Notes: a model not told the origin generated them from the sequence alone. Shown: positions 38,486 to 47,964, numbered from the stretch's first letter. The stretch is 64,000 nt of DNA from Listeria cossartiae subsp. cayugensis (GCF_014229095.1 NZ_JAARZC010000006.1:33772-97771); one strand, 5' to 3'. A program made the numbers and translations.

Positions 38486-39718
38486 TTAGAATGCCCAGTC
38501 GCCTTTACGGAAAACAGGAACAACTTCACCAGATTCGGTTACACCATCAATGTCCATTTCAGAAGAACCAATCATGAAATCAACGTGCGTCAAACTATTG
38601 TTAACACCAGCTGCTTCTAATTCTTCGCGAGACATTTCTTCGCCACCTTTAACGTTAAATGCATACGCACTACCGATTGCTAAGTGATTAGAGGCATTTT
38701 CGTCAAATAGGGTGTTGTAGAATAAAATGCCGGATTGGGAAATAGGGGAAGGATCTGGAACTAGCGCCACTTCACCTAAATAGTGAGAGCCTTCATCTGT
38801 CGCGATTAAATCTTTTAAAATTTCTTCGCCGGACGCTGCTTCTACACCTACAATACGACCTTTTTCGAAAGTGATTTTGAAGTCATCGATAATATTTCCT
38901 GCATAACTAAGTGGTTTTGTGCTAGAGACATAGCCTTCCACTTTTAGTTTATCCGCACAACAGAAAACTTCTTCTGTTGGCATATTGGCCATAAATTCAT
39001 GCCCTTTTTTATTCTTACTACCAGCGCCAACCCAAAGGTGGTTTTTCGGAAGACCAATTGTAAGGTCTGTTCCAGGAGCTGTATAATGTAAAGAAGTAAA
39101 TTGTTTTTCATTTAAACTATCTGCTTTTGCAGCTAGTGTTTGATCGTGATTTTTCCAAGTTTCTACCGGGTTTTCGGTATTGATACGAGTTGTTTCAAAA
39201 ATAGCTTCCCAAAGTGTTTCCATTTGTTCTTCTGGAGTCAAATCAGGGAATACTTTTGCTGCCCAGCCTTGTGAAGCTGCTGCAACAACTGTCCAACTTA
39301 CCACGTTTGCTTGCATTAACTCGCGAAACTCGCTCATTGCGCCGCCCATCGTCTTTTGGAAAGTTGCTATTTTGTTGCTATCAACGCCGTTTAGCAAATC
39401 CGGATCTTCGGAAGTGATGGAAATAAAACAAGCTCCTTCTTTAGCAAGCTCTGTTTTTTCTGCAACACGGTGAACCGGAGCGCTTTCAAAAACGCGTAGT
39501 GGGGCATTTTTATAACGTAATGCGCCTAGTTCTTCATCGCGCCAATCCATAATAACATCCTCAGCGCCAACTTCAAAAGCGTATTTGGAAATTAGACGAA
39601 CAAGCGGAGCCGCGTCAACTGGAGCCATAATTACTACTTTCTGTTCAGGTTGGACGTTTACTCCAACTTTAATAATCAATTCTGCATATTTTTCTAACTT
39701 TTCACTAAATACTGTCAT
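38486..39718 (-). CDS. M29-family aminopeptidase (AmpS/PepS)
   Basis: Cytoplasmic zinc or cobalt aminopeptidase, 410 aa. Metal-ligand regions are visible: GEVALVPDPSPI, NHLAIGSAYAF and SLTHVDFMIGSSEMDIDG, which carry the glutamate, histidines and aspartate of the family. Releases N-terminal residues in peptide turnover. Single gene, with its own downstream hairpin. Confidence 0.92.
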   Translation of the reverse strand: MTVFSEKLEKYAELIIKVGVNVQPEQKVVIMAPVDAAPLVRLISKYAFEVGAEDVIMDWRDEELGALRYKNAPLRVFESAPVHRVAEKTELAKEGACFISITSEDPDLLNGVDSNKIATFQKTMGGAMSEFRELMQANVVSWTVVAAASQGWAAKVFPDLTPEEQMETLWEAIFETTRINTENPVETWKNHDQTLAAKADSLNEKQFTSLHYTAPGTDLTIGLPKNHLWVGAGSKNKKGHEFMANMPTEEVFCCADKLKVEGYVSSTKPLSYAGNIIDDFKITFEKGRIVGVEAASGEEILKDLIATDEGSHYLGEVALVPDPSPISQSGILFYNTLFDENASNHLAIGSAYAFNVKGGEEMSREELEAAGVNNSLTHVDFMIGSSEMDIDGVTESGEVVPVFRKGDWAF

Positions 39719-39820
39719 AATTAATCACTCCAATCTTTTTATTCAATACGAGAATTGTATCTCAATTAATAAGGTAAAGCAACCACGAAGCGCCATTTTT
39801 CGCTATTTTCGTAAAATAAA

Positions 39821-39850
39821 AAAGCAAGCACCCAACTGGACGCTTGCTTT
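39821..39850 (-). terminator. Terminator of the flavodoxin gene
   Basis: AAAGCAAGC and GCTTGCTTT pair around a 12-base loop; six T follow on the minus strand. Confidence 0.85.
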
Positions 39851-39854
39851 ATAA

Positions 39855-40301
39855 TTAACCTTTTAATACATCAACAAATGTTTTAGCATAACTTTCTGCG
39901 CGAACAACATCTTCTTCGTCAGGATCAAGATCAACTTTTAGCCCGGCAACTGGAACCGTCGCACCTTGTTCTTTTAGACGAGTTTCGATTAAATCAACGG
40001 TTAAACAATACTCATCGTAAAAAGTATCGCCAGAACCGAAAGAAGCGCACACTTTGCCGCTAAAATCAACGTCCGCCATATCTTCATAAAAATCAACGAA
40101 TTCATCAGGAAGCTGCCCATCATCGTAAGTATAGCCGCCGATTAACGCGCCATCATATTCTAGTAAGTCTGCAGGATCCACTGAAATACATTCTTCAATT
40201 TCTACTTCGATATCATATTTTTCTAATTCTTCACCTAAAATATCGGCAATTTCTTGTGTATTACCAGTCATGCTGGCATAAACGATCATCACTTTTGTCA
40301 T
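39855..40301 (-). CDS. Flavodoxin
   Basis: Short-chain flavodoxin, 148 aa, an FMN electron carrier. The phosphate loop is YASMTGNTQEIA, and the isoalloxazine loops are GGYTYDDGQLPDEF and FGSGDTFYDEYC. Strongly acidic, as usual. It stands alone and diverges from map. It likely substitutes for ferredoxin in low-potential reactions, as the YkuN/YkuP proteins do in Bacillus (family knowledge). Confidence 0.93.
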   Translation of the reverse strand: MTKVMIVYASMTGNTQEIADILGEELEKYDIEVEIEECISVDPADLLEYDGALIGGYTYDDGQLPDEFVDFYEDMADVDFSGKVCASFGSGDTFYDEYCLTVDLIETRLKEQGATVPVAGLKVDLDPDEEDVVRAESYAKTFVDVLKG

Positions 40302-40448
40302 TTTGCATCACCATTTTCTGAATTTTTTATTGTTTAAAATGGCACAAACGAGCCTACCATTTTTTTAACTGATACATTCTATTATAAATGTCTTCAGAAA
40401 AACTGCAACCTTTTTTCCAGATTACTTTATTTCTAAGGGTTTTCGAGC

Positions 40449-40454
40449 TATAAT
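40449..40454 (+). promoter_or_regulatory. -10 box of map
   Basis: TATAAT, 35 nt before the start; the -35 region is poor. Confidence 0.5.
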
Positions 40455-40489
40455 AGGAAATAGTGGAAATTTTAGGAGGGAATGAAAAG

Positions 40490-41248
40490 ATGATTACACT
40501 CAAATCAAGACGCGAAATCGATGAAATGAAAGCAGCAGGGAAAATCCTTGCCGATACGCATAAAGAACTAAAAAAGATCATTAAACCTGGTATTACTAGC
40601 TGGGATTTAGAAGTTTTTACAGAAGAATTTTTACGTAAAAATGGCGCAACTCCAGAGCAAAAAGGCTTTGAAGGTTACGAATATGCTATTTGTGCAAGTA
40701 TCAATGACGAAATTTGTCATGGATTCCCGCGCAAACAAAAGCTAAATCAAGGCGATATTATTACCGTAGATATGGTCGTGAATTATCACGGTGCACTTGC
40801 TGACTCTGCTTGGACTTATGCAGTAGGTGAAATTCCAGACGATGTGAAGCATTTAATGGATGTAACCCATAAAGCACTTTACTTAGGCATTGAGCAAGCA
40901 CAAGTTGGCGCTCGAGTTGGCGATATCGGTCATGCCATCCAAACATACGTAGAATCCGAAAATCTAGCAGTTGTGCGCGAGTTTATCGGGCACGGCGTTG
41001 GACCAACTTTACATGAAAAACCAGATATTCCGCATTTTGGTCAAGCTGGAAAAGGACCACGCTTGAAAGAAGGCATGGTTATTACAGTGGAACCGATGGT
41101 AAACATGGGCGCTTGGAAAGCAAAAATGGACGATAATGGCTGGACTGCAAGAACTGTTGACGGTTCTTTATCCGCTCAATATGAGCATACTTTTGCAATT
41201 ACAAAAGACGGCCCAGAAATCTTAACGTATCAAGGCGAAAACGACTAA
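40490..41248 (+). CDS. map: Methionine aminopeptidase type I
   Basis: Removes the initiator methionine. From ATG 40490 the protein is 252 aa; AGGAGGG at 40474-40480 fixes this start over the GTG at 40463. Metal ligands appear in order: VDMVVNYHGALADSAW (two Asp), GHGVGPTLHE (His), TVEPMV (Glu) and YEHTFAIT (Glu). The gene is away from the ribosomal-protein cluster, so a second map elsewhere is likely (inference). Confidence 0.93.
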   Translation: MITLKSRREIDEMKAAGKILADTHKELKKIIKPGITSWDLEVFTEEFLRKNGATPEQKGFEGYEYAICASINDEICHGFPRKQKLNQGDIITVDMVVNYHGALADSAWTYAVGEIPDDVKHLMDVTHKALYLGIEQAQVGARVGDIGHAIQTYVESENLAVVREFIGHGVGPTLHEKPDIPHFGQAGKGPRLKEGMVITVEPMVNMGAWKAKMDDNGWTARTVDGSLSAQYEHTFAITKDGPEILTYQGEND

Positions 41249-41262
41249 TTTAAACTATTTAG

Positions 41263-41356
41263 CCAGATGCATTTAGAACAGAATGCAAGTAAAAACACAT
41301 GTAAACACTACATCTGCTTTTACATTGACGTTTTTTTCTAGGCATCTGGTTTTATT
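41263..41356 (+). other. Long interrupted hairpin between map and the AAC(3)-like gene
   Basis: CCAGATGC (41263-41270) pairs with GCATCTGG (41342-41349); inside, TAGAA pairs with TTCTA, CAA with TTG and GTAAAA with TTTTAC. The T-rich tail TTTTATTTTT makes it terminator-like, but 80 bases between outer arms is unusually long. Confidence 0.6.
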
Positions 41357-41378
41357 TTTAGGGGTGGTGAGAGACGAA

Positions 41379-42185
41379 ATGGGAGAAAAAATGGCCATCT
41401 GGCGAACGAAAAAACCAGCAACAAAACATAAAATCGTGTCTGACCTAAGAAAAGCGGGTATTGAAAAAGGGGATACGATTATTTTTCATGCTTCAATGTC
41501 AAAAGCAGACTGGATTTGCGGCGGCCCAGTGACGGTTATTTTAGCCTTACAAGAACTTGTTGGTGAAACGGGCAATATTGTTATGCCAGCTCAAACCGGA
41601 CAATTAACGGATCCATCTAAATGGGAAAATCCGCCAGTTCCAGAAAGTTGGTGGAAAATCATTCGCGCAGAAACACCACCATTTGACCCACTCGTAACAC
41701 CGACTCGCGGAATGGGCGTTATTGCGGAAACTTTTCGAGTAATACCCGATGTCGCGCGTAGTTTTCATCCGTATCATTCGTTTTGTGCCTGGGGAAAGGA
41801 CAAAGAACATATCCTTGCTAACCAGCCGCTTGCGAAAAGTATGAATGATGAGTCACCGCTTGGAAAACTCTACCAACTTGGCGCGAAAATCATTTTGTTT
41901 GGCGTCGATAATAATAACAATACATCGCTACATCTGGCAGAAGAACGATCTAACACTTTTCCGCTTATCGAAAATCAAGCTGCTTTTCTAAAAAACGGCG
42001 AAATCATTTGGGAAAAGTATCAAGAAATCGACTATAATAGTGAGGCGTTTATCGCTTTAGGTCGAGCTTACGAGAAAGAGCGTGATTTTCATCCAACATC
42101 CATTATCGGAGCACCGACGAAAATTTATGATATGCGGGATTTAGTGGATTTTGGTACTAATTATTTCCAAACAAAAAACCACTAA
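41379..42185 (+). CDS. AAC(3)-family N-acetyltransferase
   Basis: Antibiotic/aminoglycoside 3-N-acetyltransferase fold, 268 aa from ATG 41379. Motifs include FHASMSKADWICGGPVTV, IVMPAQTGQLTDPS, SFHPYHSFCAWG and SPLGKLYQLGAKIILFGV. A longer frame from 41283 would run through the hairpin, so the ATG after GGGGTGGTGAGAG is preferred. Family members acetylate aminoglycosides, but chromosomal Bacillales homologues such as YokD-type proteins often lack a proven resistance role. Confidence 0.85.
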   Translation: MGEKMAIWRTKKPATKHKIVSDLRKAGIEKGDTIIFHASMSKADWICGGPVTVILALQELVGETGNIVMPAQTGQLTDPSKWENPPVPESWWKIIRAETPPFDPLVTPTRGMGVIAETFRVIPDVARSFHPYHSFCAWGKDKEHILANQPLAKSMNDESPLGKLYQLGAKIILFGVDNNNNTSLHLAEERSNTFPLIENQAAFLKNGEIIWEKYQEIDYNSEAFIALGRAYEKERDFHPTSIIGAPTKIYDMRDLVDFGTNYFQTKNH

Positions 42186-42204
42186 ACAGTGGCTGGAATT
42201 TGTT

Positions 42205-42426
42205 TTATTTTCTAATCCGGCGCAACTCTTCTGCAAATAATTGCATTTCGCGCGGGCTAAAATTGGATTTGCGTTTTATTAGCTGATAAATATCGATAAG
42301 TGCGTTATAATCAACAGAGTCAAGCTCAAGATTTTCAAAAACACCAACATTTACCATTTTTAGTTTTGTAGTAATTTCAGTTAACATAAAAGTTAAATTT
42401 TCCTGCGAAGGGGTTTCAAGATTCAT
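42205..42426 (-). CDS. DUF1128 small protein (YfkK-like)
   Basis: A 73-aa acidic-basic helical protein matching the YfkK/DUF1128 family of Bacillales, whose function is unknown. Ends FSPREMQLFAEELRRIRK. Start ATG 42426 on the minus strand follows GAAAGGAGC. Intact; convergent with the AAC(3)-like gene and divergent from the YihY gene. Confidence 0.8.
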   Translation of the reverse strand: MNLETPSQENLTFMLTEITTKLKMVNVGVFENLELDSVDYNALIDIYQLIKRKSNFSPREMQLFAEELRRIRK

Positions 42427-42515
42427 CTTTTTGCTCCTTTCAAGCTAATAGACAAAATTTTACCATAATAGCACAAAAACTTCCAGACGAATGACTAGAA
42501 CAGGGGGCCTTAGTA

Positions 42516-43385
42516 GTGTGGAAAAAAGTTGTAAAATATATTAAAAATAACGGGATTGTCCAAGTAGGCCAAGCAGTAAGCACGCGAGTAGGGCGAAATG
42601 ATGTTTCCGGAAATGCAGCACAGTTAGCTTATTACATGCTGTTTTCGATTTTTCCAATGCTCTTAATCGCGGCGACGTTACTTGCATACCTTCATATTGA
42701 TAAAGATTCTGTTTTTAATATGATTAAAGAATTCGCGCCAGACCAGATTATGGACTTTTTAGAAGAAAATTTAAATAACTTACTAACGCAGAAAAATGGC
42801 GGCTTACTTTCCATCGGGATTATCGCGACGTTATGGTCGGCATCGAACGGTATGAATGCGGTCATGAAATCGCTCAATAAAGCGTATGGCGTAACGAATA
42901 AACGAAATTACGTCGTGCAACGCTTATTATCCATGTTTTTCACGCTCGCAATGCTTGCAACAGTAGGGGCGACCTTGCTATTACTCGTATTCGGACAGCA
43001 AATTGGGATGTTTTTAATAAATCATTTAAATTTCTCGGAAGACTTTCTTAGTTTTTGGAATAATCTTCGTTGGACCGTTACGCTCGTTGTTATTTTTGTT
43101 GTCTTTACCTTTTTATACTGGGTGGCACCAAACAGGCGGAGTACGTTAATCAGTGTCCTTCCGGGAGCACTATTTTCAACAATCGGATGGACAGTCGCTT
43201 CAGTAGGATTTGCCTATTACGTGAACAATTTTGGCAACTACTCGGCTACTTATGGCAGTATCGGGGTAATTATTATTTTAATGTTATGGTTTTATTTGAC
43301 CGGCATTATTTTAATGATAGGCGGAGAGCTAAACGCCACACTCGCAATTCGCAAAAAGAAAAAAGAATTAGGCGAAATCAATTGA
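42516..43385 (+). CDS. YihY/UPF0761 membrane protein
   Basis: A 289-aa protein with about six transmembrane helices, typical YihY family (formerly miscalled ribonuclease BN). Family marks: NDVSGNAAQLAYYMLFSIFPM, LWSASNGMNAVMKSLNKAY, and YWVAPN. Starts at GTG 42516; the ribosome site is weak (GGGGGCC). Function unproven. Ends in a bidirectional terminator. Confidence 0.88.
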   Translation: MWKKVVKYIKNNGIVQVGQAVSTRVGRNDVSGNAAQLAYYMLFSIFPMLLIAATLLAYLHIDKDSVFNMIKEFAPDQIMDFLEENLNNLLTQKNGGLLSIGIIATLWSASNGMNAVMKSLNKAYGVTNKRNYVVQRLLSMFFTLAMLATVGATLLLLVFGQQIGMFLINHLNFSEDFLSFWNNLRWTVTLVVIFVVFTFLYWVAPNRRSTLISVLPGALFSTIGWTVASVGFAYYVNNFGNYSATYGSIGVIIILMLWFYLTGIILMIGGELNATLAIRKKKKELGEIN

Positions 43386-43423
43386 AAAAACGCTAAAACA
43401 GCATAAGTCTGTTTTAGCGTTTT
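43385..43423. terminator. Bidirectional terminator overlapping the dNK stop codon
   Basis: AAAACGCTAAAACAG pairs with CTGTTTTAGCGTTTT. The TAA stop of the leftward deoxynucleoside kinase gene (43414-43416) lies in the stem. Confidence 0.9.
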
Positions 43424-44058
43424 AATTTTTCACGAATTAACTGCATGACATAGTTAGCATCCGCCGGTTGAGTAATATCAATCTCGTCAATGTTAATCAC
43501 CAGCGTATCACTTTTATCATAGGATGCAAACCAGCTGTCATAACGACTATGAAGGTGTTTATAATATTCAAGCAAACCGGGATTATCGTCAATTTGCTCA
43601 TAAGGGCGCCCACGCAGAGAAATCCGACTGAGAACCGTCTCCAAACTTCCGCGCAAGTATATCAACAAATCCGGTGCTTTTTTCGGCATATAGGCAAGTT
43701 CTTCCATCATATTATCAAGCAAATCAAGGTATGTATCCATCTCAGGCTCTGAAATGTTACCTTCTTCAAAATTAATTTGTGTAAAAAGCGCGTCCTCATA
43801 AATGCTTCGATCAAGCACATTATTTTGATCCGTCAGAGCAGCTTTAATACTGCGAAAACGGGTATTTAAAAAATATATTTGTAAGGCAAAAGCCCATCTT
43901 TTTGGGTCATCATAAAACATTTCAAGGATACGATTATCCTTAATACTTTCATAAAATGCTTTTGTTCCAAGTTCATTTGCGATTAGTTCTGTATAACTAC
44001 TTTTCCCAGCGCCAATCATTCCAGCTAAAACAATCACTTTATTTCCTACTCCTTCCAT
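43414..44058 (-). CDS. Deoxynucleoside kinase (dGK/dAK type)
   Basis: Salvage kinase phosphorylating deoxyguanosine or deoxyadenosine, 214 aa. P-loop GMIGAGKS is at residues 13-20, the DRS motif is in LDRSIYEDALF, and a lid region with RGRPYEQ-type arginines follows. Start ATG 44058 is behind AAAGGAGGC; GTG at codon 8 is a weaker option. Bacillus carries adjacent dgk and dck genes; only one copy is present here. Confidence 0.9.
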   Translation of the reverse strand: MEGVGNKVIVLAGMIGAGKSSYTELIANELGTKAFYESIKDNRILEMFYDDPKRWAFALQIYFLNTRFRSIKAALTDQNNVLDRSIYEDALFTQINFEEGNISEPEMDTYLDLLDNMMEELAYMPKKAPDLLIYLRGSLETVLSRISLRGRPYEQIDDNPGLLEYYKHLHSRYDSWFASYDKSDTLVINIDEIDITQPADANYVMQLIREKLKR

Positions 44059-44110
44059 AACACGAGTAGCCTCCTTTTTTGGTCGACTATTCGTTCATTA
44101 TACTACTAAT

Positions 44111-44139
44111 TTGCTTAATAAGGAGATTTTTTGTACGAT
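44111..44139 (+). promoter_or_regulatory. Promoter of the OsmC-like gene
   Basis: TTGCTT (44111-44116), 17-nt spacer, TACGAT (44134-44139). Confidence 0.6.
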
Positions 44140-44164
44140 AAAAGAGAAGAAATGAGGGATTAGG

Positions 44165-44545
44165 ATGACAAAACCATTAAAGCTAGTTTATACCGAAAAT
44201 GGGTTTGACACAGGGGATTTTTTAATTGATGACAAAAGGACCAACTATTCACCCGCTGATTTGATGTTAATGTCTATTGCCAGTTGTAGCGCCATTGTTT
44301 TTCGCAACATTTTAAGAAAAAAACGGGTGGAGTTCAGCGATTTATGGATAGACGCAACGATGGAGCGCATCCCCGAAGAAGAAAATCGGATTAGCGCGAT
44401 ACATCTGCATTTTAAAATTACAGGAGATAACTTGGAGCCTAAATCACTTGAAAAGGCGCTAAAATTAACCCCAAAATACTGTTCGATGGTTCGTTCTGTT
44501 GAAAATAGCATCATTGTCGATGAAAGTCTGGAAATCATGCCGTAA
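44165..44545 (+). CDS. OsmC/Ohr-family protein
   Basis: A 126-aa OsmC-like protein. The two family cysteines are in MSIASCSAIVFRNILRKK and TPKYCSMVRSV, the thiol pair used for organic hydroperoxide reduction in this superfamily. Intact; single gene with its own promoter just upstream of rlmCD. The specific substrate is not evident. Confidence 0.85.
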   Translation: MTKPLKLVYTENGFDTGDFLIDDKRTNYSPADLMLMSIASCSAIVFRNILRKKRVEFSDLWIDATMERIPEEENRISAIHLHFKITGDNLEPKSLEKALKLTPKYCSMVRSVENSIIVDESLEIMP

Positions 44546-44609
44546 ACTACTGACAAGTTGCTGTTTTTTTGTTAGTATTAATGAAGACTTGGAATGATGG
44601 AGGAAAATA

Positions 44610-45989
44610 ATGAATCAAAATCCAGTAGAAGAAGGCCAAAAATTCCCACTAACGATTCGACGTATGGGAATCAACGGGGAAGGAATTGGCTACTTTAAAA
44701 AAGCAGTTGTATTTGTACCTGGCGCAATTACCGGTGAAGAGGTAGTTGTCGAAGCGGTCAAAGTTCGTGATCGTTTCACCGAAGCAAAATTAAATAAAAT
44801 CCGTAAAAAATCTCCCAACCGAGTTACCGCACCTTGCCCAGTTTATGAGGCGTGTGGTGGTTGCCAGCTGCAACACGTGGCCTATAGCGCCCAACTTGAA
44901 TTAAAACGAGATATTGTTATTCAATCAATCGAAAAACATACAAAAATCGATCCAGCGAAATTAAAAATTCGCCCAACAATCGGCATGGAAGATCCTTGGC
45001 GTTACCGCAATAAGAGCCAATTCCAAACAAGAATGGTAGGCAGTGGCCAAGTCGAAACAGGACTTTTCGGAGCTAACTCCCATCAACTTGTTCCAATTGA
45101 AGATTGTATCGTCCAACAACCCGTTACCATCAAAGTAACGAATTTTGTTCGCGACTTACTCGAAAAATACGGCGTACCAATTTATGATGAAAAAGCTGGT
45201 AGTGGTATCGTCCGGACAATCGTCGTTCGTACAGGTGTCAAAACAGGCGAAACACAACTAGTTTTCATTACGAATAGTAAAAAACTACCGAAAAAACGCG
45301 AAATCCTGGCAGAAATCGAAGCAGCTCTTCCAGAAGTGACTTCAATCATGCAAAACGTAAACCAAGCAAAATCTTCGCTCATTTTCGGCGATGAAACGTT
45401 CCTCTTAGCAGGAAAAGAAAGCATTGAAGAAAAATTAATGGAACTCGAATTCGATTTATCGGCTCGTGCCTTTTTCCAATTAAATCCGTTCCAAACAGAG
45501 CGGCTCTATCAAGAAGTTGAAAAAGCACTTGTACTAACAGGCAGTGAAACATTAGTTGATGCTTATTGCGGCGTTGGAACAATCGGACAAGCTTTTGCCG
45601 GAAAAGTAAAAGAAGTCCGCGGCATGGATATCATTCCAGAATCCATTGAAGATGCCAAACGAAACGCTGAGAAAAATGGCATTGAAAATGTTTATTATGA
45701 AATAGGCAAAGCAGAAGACGTATTGCCTAAATGGGTAAAAGAAGGTTTCCGCCCAGATGCTGTCATCGTTGACCCACCAAGAAGCGGCTGTGACCAAGGA
45801 CTGATTAAATCACTCTTAGAAGTAGAAGCGAAACAACTTGTTTACGTATCTTGTAATCCGTCCACTTTAGCTCGCGATTTAGCTTTACTTGCGAAAAAAT
45901 ATCGCATTCGCTATATGCAACCTGTCGATATGTTCCCGCAAACAGCGCATGTAGAGACAGTGGTGCTTTTACAGCTAAAAGATAAATAA
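44610..45989 (+). CDS. rlmCD: 23S rRNA (uracil-C5)-methyltransferase RlmCD
   Basis: SAM-dependent methyltransferase modifying uracil in 23S rRNA, 459 aa. An N-terminal TRAM domain ([21 protein letters not shown]) is followed by the iron-sulphur cysteines in [14 protein letters not shown] and the catalytic [23 protein letters not shown] motifs, including the nucleophilic Cys. Start ATG 44610 after ATGGAGG. fosX follows after 15 nt, so the two are probably co-transcribed. Confidence 0.93.
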   Translation: MNQNPVEEGQKFPLTIRRMGINGEGIGYFKKAVVFVPGAITGEEVVVEAVKVRDRFTEAKLNKIRKKSPNRVTAPCPVYEACGGCQLQHVAYSAQLELKRDIVIQSIEKHTKIDPAKLKIRPTIGMEDPWRYRNKSQFQTRMVGSGQVETGLFGANSHQLVPIEDCIVQQPVTIKVTNFVRDLLEKYGVPIYDEKAGSGIVRTIVVRTGVKTGETQLVFITNSKKLPKKREILAEIEAALPEVTSIMQNVNQAKSSLIFGDETFLLAGKESIEEKLMELEFDLSARAFFQLNPFQTERLYQEVEKALVLTGSETLVDAYCGVGTIGQAFAGKVKEVRGMDIIPESIEDAKRNAEKNGIENVYYEIGKAEDVLPKWVKEGFRPDAVIVDPPRSGCDQGLIKSLLEVEAKQLVYVSCNPSTLARDLALLAKKYRIRYMQPVDMFPQTAHVETVVLLQLKDK

Positions 45990-46004
45990 AGGTTGTGGAA
46001 CATG

Positions 46005-46406
46005 ATGATTTCAGGACTAAGCCATATAACGCTGATTGTGAAAGATTTGGATAGAACAACTACTTTCTTGCAGGAAATTTTTAATGCAAAAGAAATCTAC
46101 TCAAGTGGAGACAACACTTTTTCACTTTCCAAAGAAAAATTTTTTCTAATAGCTGGTCTGTGGATTTGTATTATGGAAGGGGAATCTTTACAAGAGCGAA
46201 CTTACAATCATATTGCGTTCCAAATTCAATCCGAGGAAATGGATGAATATATCGAGCGAATTAAATCTCTTGGTGTGGAAATAAAACCAGAACGCCCTAG
46301 AGTCCAAGGCGAGGGACGGTCGATTTATTTTTATGACTTTGATAATCATCTCTTTGAACTGCACGCTGGAACATTAGAAGAACGCTTAAAAAGGTATCAT
46401 GAATAG
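46005..46406 (+). CDS. fosX: Fosfomycin hydrolase FosX
   Basis: Mn-dependent epoxide hydrolase that opens fosfomycin with water; cause of intrinsic resistance in Listeria (established). Counting from the second ATG (46005), metal ligands H7, H69 and E118 and the general base E44 fall at exactly the published positions, so the enzyme looks active. ATG 46002 and TTG 45993 are in-frame upstream alternatives. Length 133 aa. It follows rlmCD closely and precedes a small unknown gene on the same strand. Confidence 0.95.
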   Translation: MISGLSHITLIVKDLDRTTTFLQEIFNAKEIYSSGDNTFSLSKEKFFLIAGLWICIMEGESLQERTYNHIAFQIQSEEMDEYIERIKSLGVEIKPERPRVQGEGRSIYFYDFDNHLFELHAGTLEERLKRYHE

Positions 46407-46434
46407 AAATAACAGCCAATAGGAGGAAACAATC

Positions 46435-46788
46435 ATGAAAAAACTATTTGATGAAACAAATGAATTTGAAGAAAAATACTACCGAACTATCTGGTACGGT
46501 TATATCGAAAATGAATTCGCACCAGAATTAAGCGATGAAATAAAACAATTAGTCCAAAACGATCTTGCCGAAAAAACAGCAAATCCCATCGAAGCAACAC
46601 ACTGGATTTTCTATAACGAAACACAAGCAGGAGATGCAATTGGTGATAAAGTTCGCTCTTCCATTATGGTTCGCCACCGGGATAACAAGTTTGTTGTCCA
46701 TTACAATGTGAGCGATTTCCAATTTGTTACTGTGTTTGATGTGGCAACGGCTTTTAAAGACCAATTAGAAAAAGATTTGAACGCATAA
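46435..46788 (+). CDS. Conserved hypothetical protein
   Basis: A 117-aa soluble protein with no motif I recognise. Start ATG 46435 follows TAGGAGG. Rich in aromatic and acidic residues (KYYRTIWYGYIENEF). It is 28 nt after fosX and upstream of a strong terminator, so it likely ends the rlmCD-fosX transcript. Confidence 0.75.
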   Translation: MKKLFDETNEFEEKYYRTIWYGYIENEFAPELSDEIKQLVQNDLAEKTANPIEATHWIFYNETQAGDAIGDKVRSSIMVRHRDNKFVVHYNVSDFQFVTVFDVATAFKDQLEKDLNA

Positions 46789-46790
46789 AT

Positions 46791-46826
46791 AAAAAATCCC
46801 GCCTATTTTTATAGGTGGGATTTTCG
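46791..46826. terminator. Bidirectional terminator
   Basis: AAAAAATCCCGCCTA and TAGGTGGGATTTT pair with one wobble; suits both converging genes. Confidence 0.85.
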
Positions 46827-46827
46827 T

Positions 46828-47034
46828 TTATCTAAGCTCTTTCCAGTGCCAGTTACCAATATGTAACCCTTGGTCCATTTCACTAGAGGTAAAACTATCG
46901 GCTCTAGCTTCTGTCTTTGCTCTCGTAAGTGAAGTGGCGCTTCCAAAACTATTTGCGGTTTCATAATGGTATTCTTGGTTGTTCAAACGGATAATAATGG
47001 CGCGACCAGAAGGATGTTTTCCAATAAGTTTCAA
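46828..47034 (-). CDS. Small conserved hypothetical protein
   Basis: A 68-aa ORF starting at TTG 47034 behind AGGAGCGAAG. No known motif; ends GNWHWKELR. It precedes a terminator and follows the PAS-MCP gene by 27 nt, so it is plausibly its operon partner. Confidence is limited by size and the TTG start. Confidence 0.6.
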   Translation of the reverse strand: MKLIGKHPSGRAIIIRLNNQEYHYETANSFGSATSLTRAKTEARADSFTSSEMDQGLHIGNWHWKELR

Positions 47035-47061
47035 GATTTCTTCGCTCCTTTGTTCAGCCAG

Positions 47062-47964
47062 TTAAATCATTTTTGTGAAAGCACCGGCATTTTGATCCAA
47101 GGCAGTAGATGCAGATTCAATTTGGCTAAAATCTTCTAAAGATAAAATAAGCACTTCTTGGCTTTCCTCGACTTTTGCTTCGACACGTTCTGTACCACTG
47201 GAAATCGTATTAATTTCTTGCGTGATACCATTGACACTTTTTTCTACTTCTTTAATCGCTTCTTCTACACGGCTTGAAAGTTTGCGAACTTCTTCAGCGA
47301 CAACACTAAATCCGCGGCCAGCATCACCAGCGCGTGCGGCTTCGATGGCTGCATTGAGCGCAAGTAAATTCGTTTGCGAGGCAATACCATTAATTGTATT
47401 AATAATGCCGTGAATATTTTGCGCCTCTGTTTGCAAGTCATGGAGTGTATCGGTATTTTCATTCGACTCTTTCGTGATTGATTTCACGAGTTCGAGGAGA
47501 GCTTCACTACGCGTTTTTCCAACACTGGAATGTTCTTTTAAATTGGTTGCCATATTTTTTAAACCTGATGCAAAATCATGGACTGTTTCTTCTCTTCGCG
47601 TAATATCTGTTGCGATTTTTGCAACACCAACGACCAAGTCTTCGCGAATAATCGGGATATACGTTGCTTCAAACCAAACACGTTCGCCGCGTGCATTTTT
47701 ACGCTCAATTTTATTTTGAAATTTTTGCCCGGCAAGTAGGTTTGTCCACATTTCTTTGTAGCTCGTACTTTGGACAAAATCAGGAAAGCATAAGTCTGGG
47801 TGGGATAATTTCAACATTTCTTCTTCAGAGTATCCCATCGCTTCCGCAAAAAGGGCATTAGCATAAGTTACTTTTTTATTAATATCAAAACGAATTATCG
47901 CCACGTTTTGAAGTAAACCATCGAGAAGGAGAGTTGCGTCTTCTGTTTCCGCATTAACAATCAT
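47062..47964 (-). CDS. Soluble PAS-domain methyl-accepting chemotaxis-like protein
   Basis: A 300-aa protein from ATG 47964, preceded by TGGAGG (an ATG at 47979 lies inside that ribosome site). PAS domain at about 15-130 ([24 protein letters not shown]), then an MCP signalling domain with [26 protein letters not shown] near 195-220. No transmembrane helix, so it is a cytosolic receptor, like an aerotaxis or energy sensor (inference). By position lmo1699. Confidence 0.88.
   Translation of the reverse strand: MIVNAETEDATLLLDGLLQNVAIIRFDINKKVTYANALFAEAMGYSEEEMLKLSHPDLCFPDFVQSTSYKEMWTNLLAGQKFQNKIERKNARGERVWFEATYIPIIREDLVVGVAKIATDITRREETVHDFASGLKNMATNLKEHSSVGKTRSEALLELVKSITKESNENTDTLHDLQTEAQNIHGIINTINGIASQTNLLALNAAIEAARAGDAGRGFSVVAEEVRKLSSRVEEAIKEVEKSVNGITQEINTISSGTERVEAKVEESQEVLILSLEDFSQIESASTALDQNAGAFTKMI

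Noticed and set aside
41283..41378. Extra 32 residues at the AAC(3)-like N-terminus
   Set aside because: The segment coincides with the long hairpin and lacks a Shine-Dalgarno; GGGGTGGTGAG precedes ATG 41379.
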